The notes beneath the pieces were generated by a model. That model was not told the DNA's origin, did not search any database, and was given only the letters and a program-made list of their open reading frames with translations. Below, one piece after another: positions 35,290 through 44,335 of a stretch of DNA of 64,000 nucleotides. Position 1 is the stretch's first letter. Every line of letters begins with the position of its first letter. This DNA comes from Gnetum montanum (Eukaryota; Streptophyta; Gnetopsida; Gnetales; Gnetaceae), in contig MNCI01009417.1 in NCBI GenBank assembly GCA_015680685.1, forward strand, positions 490,530 to 554,529, read 5' to 3'. The translations under genes and the position numbers were made by a program.

Positions 35290-37842
35290 AATGGTATGTG
35301 TTAACATAACTGTGTGCGTTGAGCTCTATTGTTGGTTTGAAGGGAGCTCCGAAGCCTTTCTTGATGGAGGAGTGGTCATAGACTCAACCACTTGTGGTTG
35401 TAAGAGCTTGTTTGGACTATTGGTTCTAAATAAGGGTCTTCTCTTTGTACGGTTGTTAGAACTAGTAGTGGGTTGAAGGTTTATAGCTCTCATAGCACTA
35501 CATTGCTGCAATTGAGTGGGGAGTTCCCCTTGCATCATTGGAGTGGATGGTAGTGGAACTATCGGCGTAAGAGATGGGGATGGATTCAGAGGATGGTATG
35601 CATGTGGAGTGTCTCTTCCAGGAGAGGGAGTCTTAAAATAATCTCAAACTTAGTAGTGCCGTTGTGGAGTCATGTGACCCATAGAGTCATTTGGAGAAAC
35701 TGGTTGTTGCAAGTAATAGTCATATGGATCTGGTTGCCGGTAAGGGTATTGTTGCCTAGGCGGTGGCATCCCCCATGACTATGGGTATTGCCACTGCTGG
35801 TGTTTCTTGATAGGTTGTGGTGGAGTTCCACTTGGATAATACGTTAAGGGTTGCTAGAACTGCCTTGGATTACCTTGGGGATAAGGTAACCTTTAGGGTG
35901 CTTGTCGTTTGTTAAGTCTTGGGTTGAGTGCATACACCTTGGACTTTTGCAGATGTGAGATTATTGGACAACATCCCTTAGGATGGTCATATTGGCAGAT
36001 CTCACATCCACCGTCATTGTCTATATCAGAGTCCACAACCTCATTGGTGATAGTCATTTTTCCCTTACCCTTGTTACGTGCATGGTCTGAATCTCTTCTC
36101 TTTTTCTTGTCATGGTCACCACTTCACTTGTTAGACTCCTCTACGATTTTTAAAACAGTTTTGAATCTACTGTCTAAGGAGTTCCACATTTAATCTAACT
36201 TAGCTAACATTTCAGTTGTTAACTTTTGAAGTAGCAAGGTTTTTCTATTCACCAACTCTTCGAGTGGTGACTCATCCTCTTCCTCACAGAATCTTACTTA
36301 CCTCTTTCGGAGGGAAGGATCACGGTTATACTCTTCTGCACTTTCTCTTTTCCGTAGCTCACCTTCTTCCTTAGCTACTTGCTCCAACAATCTATAAACT
36401 TCATGGAACCTAGGTTTAGATAATCTCCCTTGGGCATATGTTCCAAGGGTTCTCCTGGTTTCATGTCTTAGCCCATCTACGAGATGGCGTAGTTGATCCC
36501 GTTGTGCGTAACCATGACCTGGGCAACAATGTAGTAATGCATAGTATCGGTCCATGGCAGCATCCAAGTGTTTGTGATTACCCTACTTCCATCCTTGGAT
36601 TTGCTTATGCAAGTTGGACACTTTGGAGTACGTTTGGTATTTATTGTTAAACAGTTCTAACATCGTAATCTATTGTCTAATGGATTCCAGTTCTAAGGAC
36701 CAATACCAACTTTCTGCTTCTTTTATGAGTGTCCTAGGGAACAACTTTAACTTTTTCCACTCATTTTCAATATTCTGCAAGGCACAGGCATTGTGGAATG
36801 CCTATAAGTGATTCTGCGAATCAGCATTGTATCCCTCCTCAAATCATGAGATATTATTCATGTCTAGTCTCTTGATCTGGCTATCTTTTTGGTGCCTTGT
36901 AGGTATTCTAATTGCCTCCATAATGTCTAACATACTTTGGGTGGCAAGTAGGGGTTCATCGTTGTCATTTCTTTCATGGCATCTATGATGCCTGCACAGT
37001 TCCCTACTTTCCCTTCTTTCATGCCTTGATTCCATAAAAAGCCCTCATCCTCGCTCTCGACTCTCTCTTCGAGGTCTCTCATTTTGCTTATCCTTACCCT
37101 TATCCTCACAGTTGTGCTCTTTGTGACTACGTTTGGATGTGGAAGGAGAGGGTGAATGATGAAGGTGAAGAAGAAGGAGAACCATCGTCATGACGATGTT
37201 TCTTACCTTCTCTTTGGTGACTACGACCTCGATCATGATGACAATCAGAATGCTTATCCTTATCTTGTGCTTGTGTTCCCTCAATGAATACTTGGTATTC
37301 GTGGAAATCAAAACTAGGGTTGTGAATCATGGAGCGCAGCTTTTGATACACCACCTTCTCAATATCATTAGGATGGGAACATCATTTCGTGGAGAACCTA
37401 TTGAGATAGGTTCACCACCCTTAATTTCTCTTATGATGGGCAAAGCATTATAGAGGCCTTTTTCCTTCAACGATATGTGGTAACTCTCCTACCGCAAGTC
37501 CTGTTGACGTTGCACTTCTGTGGGATGGTAGTCCCTCATGTTGTAATTGCATGCAACATACTTAGTGTATAATTGCGACATGTCAATTCGTACAAAGGCA
37601 CAAAGGAGCATGTTGGGTGTGGCTCTATCTGGAGGCAACACTATGTTACCCTTCAAGTCTCTCCATCGTAGTTGTTCTTCTTGATGGAAGACAGAGGTAA
37701 AGTCAAGTATATATTCATCATGATGAATATACACCACATTGAATTGTTGAGGAACTAGTGGTTCTTGGTTATGTATGCTGTGCCACCGACTATCTCTTGT
37801 GTGATCCCTAGGTGGTGAAGTGCTTTTATGAGAAGAAGACAT
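35290..37842 (-). pseudogene. Gag of A3
   Basis: Starts at 37842 (MSSSHKSTSPPRDHTRDSRW), about 130 bases inside the PBS. It has a basic RS/KH-rich stretch (37050-37310), a retrotransposon-gag domain (about 36640-36900), a region open at 36298-36567 (DRYYALLHCCPGHGYAQRDQ), and a zinc-knuckle-like C-x2-C-x7-C-x5-H motif near 35950-36010. Gag forms the particle and binds RNA. Several stops and frameshifts interrupt it, but it is the most complete Gag in the window. Confidence 0.8.
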
Positions 37843-37970
37843 CTTAGTTTAGTTCAGTGTGTTGTTTGTCGTTATGTTATTTTTCATATGATTAACCCTA
37901 AGGGTTTATTTAAGCTTCCCAACGATGTGGATGATTTCCTATGTTCTACTTAGTGCACAAACAACTTAGT

Positions 37971-37988
37971 CCCTGGCAACGACGCCAA
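37971..37988 (-). other. Primer-binding site of A3 (tRNA-Asp type)
   Basis: Minus-strand TTGGCGTCGTTGCCAGGG directly follows the LTR. It differs from the expected tRNA-Asp complement at only two positions, both transitions, making it the best preserved PBS in the window. Confidence 0.85.
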
Positions 37989-38676
37989 TGATGAGTGGTG
38001 AGGTACCCCTACACTCAACCATACGAATATGAGCGTTACACACGCGATTCGGTCGAACTCCACAGACTAAGTGCCTACACGCCTTATGGAACACCTAAGG
38101 TTAATCAATCGTTGTCCTCCCAAGCTCACTTGTATTTTTCATGGTTGTATGGTTAAGTNGTATTCATTCCCACTTGCCATTTCACACCCTGAACCAATGC
38201 AACGTTGCTAGGATTACCAAACGCTATTCGTTACTGGGATTACCAAGCGTAACACGCGTGCTTGAAACGGTCGTACTGAATGCACTTAACTATTAGAGTT
38301 GAGGGTTGAGAGAGATTAAGTCCTTAAGAAAGCATTTAAAAAATTAACAATAATTCAAGTCCTATTTAGCTTAGTCCATGCACTACAAGGTTTATCCAAA
38401 AGTTCGTCTTTATTACCGTACACAATTGTGTGCTCAAGTATAGAATTGCTCGAATAAAGATCCGTTCACTTTGGGACTCCTACTGTGGGCACATGGAAAT
38501 TATTCTAACTTTGGAATGGAAAAATGGCAAGAGTTTGGCTAAGGTCTAGATCTAGATGGAGAAACAAGGGAGAGTCACCTCTTATTTATAGAACTGGCGA
38601 CAAGTTGCAATATCGCGTATGCGATATCGTAGGGAAGGACACCATATCGTAGCCGATGCAATATCGCGTCCCATCA
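37989..38676 (-). repeat. 5' LTR of A3
   Basis: TGATGAGTGGTGAGG to CGTCCCATCA. The single N at 38159 replaces ~130 bases present in the 3' LTR. The GATATC-like cluster is at 38605-38676. Confidence 0.9.
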
Positions 38677-38681
38677 ATATT

Positions 38682-40529
38682 GCTTAATCAGTTGTGGTGA
38701 AGTTCCACTGGGATAATATGTTAAGGGTTGATGGAACTAGCTTAGGTTACTTTGAGAATAAGGTAACCTTTGGGGTGTTTTCCTTTTGTCTAATTATGGG
38801 TTGAGTGCATACACCCCAGACTCATGTAGGTGTGAGATTACAGGGCAACATCCCTTAGGATAGTCATATTGACATATCTTACATCCACTATCATTGTTTG
38901 TTTCCGAATCCACAACCTCTTCAATGATGACAACTTTGCCCTTACCCTTGCTACATGCATGTTCAGCCTCTTTATTTTTTCTTTTCTCACTACCTTGCTC
39001 TCTTGGCTCCTCTACTATTTTAAAAACATTTTGAAATCTATTGTCTAGGGAATTCCACATTTGATCTACCTTTTTCGAAACTTCTGATGTCATCTTTTGG
39101 ATGAGAAAATTTTTCCTATTCATCATCTCTTCGAGTGGTGACTCTTCTTCATCCTCACAAAATCTTACTCCCCTCTTCCGAAGGGAAGGATCTCAGTTAT
39201 ACTCTTCTGCACTTTCTCTCTTCCGTAGCTCACCTTCTTCCTTAGCAACTTGCTCCAATAGTATTTGAATTTGATAGGACCGAAGCTTGGATAGTCTTCC
39301 TTGGGCATAAGTCCCAAGGGTTCTTCTCGTTTCATGCCTAAGCCCATCCATGAGATGGTGCAATTGATCCCTTTATGAATAACCATGGCTAGGACAATGA
39401 TGTAATAGTGCATAGTATCGGCCCATGGTAGCATCCAAGGGTTCATGTCCTCCTTGTTTCCAGCCTTGGATTTGCTTTAGCAAGTTAGACACTTGGGAGT
39501 TTGTTTGATACTTGTCATTAAATAGTTCTAACATAGTACTCCACCTACAAATGGATTCTGATTCTAAAGACCAATACTAGCTTTCTGCTTTAACTAATGT
39601 CTGTGGAAACAACTTAAGTTTTTGCCATTCGTTCTTTATGTTCTGTAAGGCACATGCATTATGGAATGCTTTTAAATAATTTTGAGGATCAGCGTTGTAT
39701 TTCCCTTCAAATCACAGGATGTTGTTCATATCTAATCTCTTGATCCTACTATCTTTTTGATGCTTTGTTGGAATTCTAACAACCTTAGTTATGTCCAACA
39801 TACTTCGAGTAGTGAGGAGGGTTTCATCGTGATTGTCTTATCCATGGTGTCTATGATGCCTACGTTGTTCCCTACTCTCCCTTCTTCTATGTCGTGACTC
39901 TCTAGAGTGCCCTCGTCCCCTTTCTTGGTTGTTTCGTCTATGACTTCCACTTTGGCTACCTTTATCCCCATGGTCTTTTTCTTTATGATCACATTTGGAT
40001 ATTGAAGGAGAGGTTGAAGGAGATGATGAAGGTGAAGAAGAAGGAGAACCATCACCATGACGGTGTTTGCTACCTTCTTTTTTGCAGTCTCAGCCCCAGT
40101 TGCGATTATGATTAGAATGTCCATCTTGATCATGAGTGCGTGTCCTTTTCTCGGACTCTTTGTGCTTGTGGATATTAGAACCTGGGTTATGAATAGTGGA
40201 ATGAAGGTTCTGATACACAACCCCTTAGCCAAAGTTAAGGGGAGGAACATCGTTGTGTGCGCAATTGCCTGAGGTAGGTTCACTACTCTCATTTTCGCTT
40301 AAGACATGTGGGACATCCTGGAACCACTTACCCTTCAAAGACTTATGATGTCTCTCTTGTTACAAGTCTCTTTGACGTTGTGCCTCTGTGGGACAGTATT
40401 CTCTTGAGTCGTGGCCTTGCACAATGTATTCTGCGTTTAAGTGTGGCATGCCAATTCATATGAGAGCATGAAGAAGCATGCTCAGGACTAAATGATCGAG
40501 AGGTAACACTATGTTACCTTCTAAGTCTC
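38682..40529 (-). pseudogene. Gag of A2, N-terminal and central part
   Basis: Resumes A2 Gag after A3. It holds the zinc-knuckle-like motif CKICQYDYPKGCCPVISH (38830-38890), the KVDQMWNSLDNRFQ coil, the retrotransposon-gag domain (about 39560-39750) and the basic region (39880-40170). The start codon lies in the N gap. Stops are frequent. Confidence 0.75.
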
Positions 40530-41005
40530 NNNNNNNNNNNNNNNNNNNNNNNNNNNNNNNNNNNNNNNNNNNNNNNNNNNNNNNNNNNNNNNNNNNNNNN
40601 NNNNNNNNNNNNNNNNNNNNNNNNNNNNNNNNNNNNNNNNNNNNNNNNNNNNNNNNNNNNNNNNNNNNNNNNNNNNNNNNNNNNNNNNNNNNNNNNNNNN
40701 NNNNNNNNNNNNNNNNNNNNNNNNNNNNNNNNNNNNNNNNNNNNNNNNNNNNNNNNNNNNNNNNNNNNNNNNNNNNNNNNNNNNNNNNNNNNNNNNNNNN
40801 NNNNNNNNNNNNNNNNNNNNNNNNNNNNNNNNNNNNNNNNNNNNNNNNNNNNNNNNNNNNNNNNNNNNNNNNNNNNNNNNNNNNNNNNNNNNNNNNNNNN
40901 NNNNNNNNNNNNNNNNNNNNNNNNNNNNNNNNNNNNNNNNNNNNNNNNNNNNNNNNNNNNNNNNNNNNNNNNNNNNNNNNNNNNNNNNNNNNNNNNNNNN
41001 NNNNN
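40530..41005. other. Assembly gap (476 N) in A2
   Basis: By comparison with A3, the gap replaces the first part of Gag, the leader, the PBS and the first ~360 bases of the A2 5' LTR. Those sum to about 680 bases, so the gap length is probably only an estimate. Confidence 0.8.
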
Positions 41006-41517
41006 GGTTACCAAGTGTTACACGCATGCTCAAAGTGGTTGTGCTTGTGTAATTTGATGATTTGCTTAATTGATCAAAGTGAATTGCTGTGCTAATAACA
41101 GAAATGTAAAGTGCATAAAATAAAATAAAATAAATACATAAGAAAATAAAATAAAAGAAATGCTTAAGAAAACAAATCTCAAGTGCTACAAGGATGAATC
41201 GAAGAGCTCGTCTTTATTGCCGTACACAAAGTGTGCTTAGGTACACAATGCTCGAATAAAGATCCGTTCACACTTAGACCTCCTACTGCAGGTACTTAGA
41301 AAATACTCTAACTTTCAAACAGACTATAAGAGTTTCACTACTTGACTAGACTTTTTTCCAATTGTGCGCCTGGGCACTGTATTTATAGGCTTGGGAGCAA
41401 TTACTCTAATAATTAGAGTAACCCTATAATAATTAAAGTAACTGCTAAAGTAATCGCTAGAGTAACCACTCTAATAATTAGAATAACTACTAGATTAAGT
41501 GCTAGAGTAATCGTTAG
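41006..41517 (-). repeat. 5' LTR of A2, partial
   Basis: Matches 25417-25960, including the TTACCAAGTGTTAC box, A-rich run and CTCTAATAATTAGA tandem units. The outer terminus is not clear. Confidence 0.8.
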
Positions 41518-41609
41518 CACTAGCAAAATATATCGGTGACTCATGAGTTTACTAGCTCTAGCAAAAAAACTTTGCGAGCAATTGCAGAAACTCAGTAGTA
41601 AAGCAACAT

Positions 41610-41960
41610 ACTCAGGAGTAAATCAAAGATGTTGCTGGTGGTCGGGAGTTGGCACTTGCTGAGTGCCCACTTGGCAGATTTTTAATGTTTTTTCTGTGAG
41701 TAACCTTGGAGCGTTGCTTGTGGCCCAAACATAAGTCCTCTCAATAGAACTGCTGTTTTGACAAACACCTTCTGGCTTGGCAATTGGCATAATGCGTTCT
41801 TTTGCAAAACCCAGAGGAAGCTACTGATATAGATGAATACAGGGAAAAAAAAACCAATGTAGACATCCTTATCCTATGTGTGCCCGAGATTCGCAATTTC
41901 GGATAAATTTTTACCAAACTACTCATGATGGATTCCGGAGTACGCATGGAAACACATTAA
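41610..41960 (+). promoter_or_regulatory. Distal ERF upstream region (copy B)
   Basis: Collinear with 4060-4350 (GTCGGGAGTTGG..AGTGCCCACTTGGCAGA, TGTGGCCCAAACATAAGT, GCATAATGCGTTCTT, GCAAAACCCAGAG). In the inverted copy C this block lies ~640 bases from the start codon; here it is ~1.8 kb from the ERF gene, so ~1.2 kb of other DNA has entered between. Confidence 0.55.
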
Positions 41961-43199
41961 CACATTATATTCCCAATTGGTACGTATTTCATAATTTTCT
42001 ATGAAATTTTGTCTGGATCTATACATATACATTGAGATGGTTGCCTTACCTTTGCCTTGTCTCGTATGCTTGCCTTGTTCTTGATGTCTGCATTATGCAT
42101 TAAAATCTTACCTATCTTTTCCTATTCTGAATCTTACCATAAACTTCATTTCATTGTTAAGTCAGGGAATCAAGATTCATGGCATCAGCATGACACAAAT
42201 CATAGAAAACAAGGGAGTACGAATGAATAAACAAACACATGGAAAAATCATGAAAGGGCTACTTTGGTAACCGAAGGCCGAAGGGCCAAGTTTGGGACGG
42301 GATGTGCGAGGAAAACATTGCATTTTTGCATGGTTTGGCCTGTGGGAGCATCAAAGGTTCCGCCATGACTCACATTCGTGCGTGTTTACTGGTCATTGTT
42401 GGTTTTTGCTCTTTTTCTCATATCTCTGCAAAAGGGGGTCATCATCATGGGTCATGTCATGGACTTGATGACGGATGGATGCTTGTTCAACTTTTTTAAA
42501 AATCTGTTTGCTTATGAGCCAACGAAGCACAGCAGCACATGGCCAAGAGCCATATGCAAGCTCATGGTGCTCTGTTTTTACTTTCCCCTTCATCATGAAC
42601 AGTGCCAATACCTCAGCGTTTGAAAGGTTTTCAATCATTGTAGGTGAGGTGAGTTATGGGCTGTGCCTAGTTTAGTTAAGTTGTGTCTTCTTAAAATGTG
42701 GTTGTCTTCAACACGGCCTTATGGTGCTACTCACAAGTCATTGTTAAACAAAAGTATTAGTAGATGCGATTTGTTATAAATTTGGCTGAGGCTTGAGGCT
42801 TAATTTCATTCTTGGAAAGATTGGATGACTAACAAAAGAGTTTCATTTTATTGCTATCATTTTGGTTGTTGCAGAAATTATATGTTTGGCTGGATTATGG
42901 CTCGAGTAAGGAAATGGACTCAATGCCTAATATACTTTTGCAAATCTTCTTGCTTCAGTTTAATGGTGATATTGCAATCTTCTGTGCAATTTGTAAGCAT
43001 TAACAATATTTTGGATTTACATTGTACTTGTTCTATATTATACAATGCTTTTTTATGATACATGAGATTTAATTTTCTAAAAGAAACTAATCTACTTAAA
43101 TTTTCTCGTCATCGAACCCATCCCCACTTTTTCTTGAGACACCCATACCCAAACATGTTTAGAATCATGAATCCGCAATCCCTCTTTCACAAATCAGAT
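41961..43199. other. Stretch separating distal and proximal ERF upstream blocks
   Basis: Not matched by the other ERF upstream copies. I could not find terminal repeats to define it as an element. It contains a short signal-peptide-like frame at 42366-42500. Confidence 0.4.
42366..42500 (+). CDS. Unidentified short signal-peptide-like ORF
   Basis: From MTHIRACLLVIVGFCSF the 44-codon frame has a short hydrophobic run followed by SHISAKGGHHHGSCHGLDDG, which looks like a secretory signal and a His/Gly-rich mature end. I do not recognise a family. No TATA box or splice sites were evident, and it may be the start of a decayed gene or a chance frame. The surrounding GC content is a little higher than in the flanking AT-rich DNA. 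Confidence 0.2.
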
Positions 43200-43489
43200 T
43201 CTTTTGATGCATAGCCCTCATCAAACGTTCTGCCCATGTGTTTCTTTTTGGGCCTTGCCAACAAAAAAGGTACTACCGGCACAAATTGGACATGTTTTTG
43301 TTGTGTTCAGGTGCTCGCCCGGAGTCAAAACAGCACGAGAGACAGCAGGATGCAGCCACGTCCCACACACGTAATTTACATAGAAATCGCTAAAAAACAA
43401 CGAGAGACCATCTACTGTTCCTCCTCTATATAGTCTTAGATGCATTCCATGCAGCAACACTAAGTTGTAACTAAAAAGAAGGCAAAAGC
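43200..43489 (+). promoter_or_regulatory. Proximal promoter and leader of the ERF gene
   Basis: Contains a TATATAG box at 43427-43433, ~60 bases before the ATG. Blocks AAATCGC.AAAAAACAACGAGAG..., GTTCCTCCTCTATATAG and GCAGCAACACTA align with the inverse of 52560-52690. The leader GAAGGCAAAAGC before the ATG recurs in copies A and C. Confidence 0.65.
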
Positions 43490-44080
43490 ATGTCTACGCA
43501 ACAGCAACAAGTGAATAATGAGCAACAGAAGCAGCAGAGCCGCAACAGCAGAAAGGCTCGTTCACAGAAGCAGCAGAGCCGCAACAGCAGAAAGGCGCGC
43601 AGAACGAGCCAGTGCGTGTCTACCCAACAGCAACAAGTGAATAATGAGCAGCAGCAGCGGAGTCGCAACAGTAGAAAGGCGCGTAGAACCGGCCAGCCCA
43701 TATACAGAGGCGTGAGAATGAGAAAATGGGGGACATGGGTGTCGGAGATCCGAATTCCTGATAAACGAGGCAGAATTTGGCTGGGCTCCTATGACTCCGC
43801 TTTTAAGGCCGCNGGCTGTAACGTGGGGTCCAAGACACAGCCAGAGCCAGAGCCTGCGGCAGCCACTGAGGGAGAGAAAATCTTTGTCAATGACGTGGCA
43901 GCCACGTTATCAGAAAGATGCTCCATCAGCATCGGCAGCGATGGCGACAACAGCTTGGGATTTGAGGCAAATATGGGTGGCAATGATCAGATGGCAGCTC
44001 TGGATTTGGATTTGGGTGTTCTGGACAGCCTTGCTCAGTTTCTGGCTGCACATTCCCACACTCCTTGGTGGCTTGGGTGA
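43490..44080 (+). CDS. DREB-like AP2/ERF transcription factor (AP2 domain cut by N)
   Basis: Intronless 196-codon frame. Residues 2-69 are Q/N/S/R-rich and hold a tandem duplication: [12 protein letters not shown] at 2-13 and again at 44-55, with SRNSRKAR at 17, 30 and 58. From residue 72 comes the AP2 DNA-binding domain ([17 protein letters not shown], then [11 protein letters not shown]), which stops at residue ~107 where an N (43813) replaces the last ~20-25 domain residues. The tail is acidic ([15 protein letters not shown]), as in activators of this family, and ends TPWWLG. Val at domain position 14 points to the DREB group; position 19 is Ile where DREB has Glu. Such nuclear proteins bind DRE/GCC boxes. 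A TATA box lies upstream. The frame is open on both sides of the N, so I take the gap as an assembly loss. Confidence 0.8.
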   Translation: MSTQQQQVNNEQQKQQSRNSRKARSQKQQSRNSRKARRTSQCVSTQQQQVNNEQQQRSRNSRKARRTGQPIYRGVRMRKWGTWVSEIRIPDKRGRIWLGSYDSAFKAXGCNVGSKTQPEPEPAAATEGEKIFVNDVAATLSERCSISIGSDGDNSLGFEANMGGNDQMAALDLDLGVLDSLAQFLAAHSHTPWWLG

Positions 44081-44335
44081 TTCCAAGTCACACAAAATTG
44101 TAGTGTTTGAAATGTTTGTTCGGTTCAACATCATTATCTCATTTCCACTCTTTGAACATCATTATCTCATTTCCACACTCTTTGATGGCTTGAGTGATTC
44201 CAAGTCACACAAAATTGTACAATATCTGAAATGTTTGTTAGGTTTAACATCATTATCTTATTCCCACATTTCTTGGTGACTTGGGTGATTCCAAGTCACA
44301 AAAATTGTACAGTATTTGAAATGTTTGTCAAAAAC
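44053..44335 (+). repeat. Triple ~100-bp tandem repeat in ERF gene end and 3' UTR
   Basis: Three units share TTCCCACAC/T, TGG(T/C).CTT(G)GGTGATTCC, AAGTCACA.AAAATTGTA and GAAATGTTTGT. The first unit contains the last codons and stop of the ERF gene, so the others descend from its 3' end. Confidence 0.85.

Larger units (their letters stand above)
31834..38676 (-). mobile_element. Nested LTR retrotransposon A3 (gag-protease only)
   Basis: Complete at both ends: LTRs 31834-32580 and 37989-38676, flanked by perfect 5-bp duplications ATATT (31829-31833 and 38677-38681). It is inserted into A2 Gag in the same orientation. It has a PBS, Gag, protease, non-coding region and PPT, but RT, RNase H and integrase are absent. 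The deletion junction is near 34538, where the post-integrase region joins the post-protease region. The element is 6843 bases long as assembled. It could only transpose using enzymes from relatives such as A2. Confidence 0.9.
25058..41517 (-). mobile_element. LTR retrotransposon A2 (family A), interrupted by A3 and by an N gap
   Basis: The order on the minus strand is a 5' LTR (about 41006-41517, partial), a gap of 476 N (40530-41005) that must hide the rest of the LTR, PBS and Gag start, then Gag (40529-38682, resuming at 31833), protease, RT, RNase H, integrase, non-coding region, PPT and 3' LTR (25058-25970). A3 sits inside its Gag with a perfect ATATT target duplication. This is the only copy with every pol domain represented, though all are broken. 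The right end is eroded and I found no matching target duplication for A2. Confidence 0.85.

Noticed and set aside
37045-37354. Overlapping frames rich in Ile/Val or His/Arg
   Set aside because: They are alternative readings of the basic Gag region of A3.
41006-41530. Perfect target duplication for A2
   Set aside because: The left flank TTGAT is clear, but the right LTR end is eroded and no matching TTGAT adjoins it.
43471-43701. Minus-strand frame rich in Leu/Cys/Phe
   Set aside because: It is the antisense reading of the Q/R/S repeat in the ERF gene.
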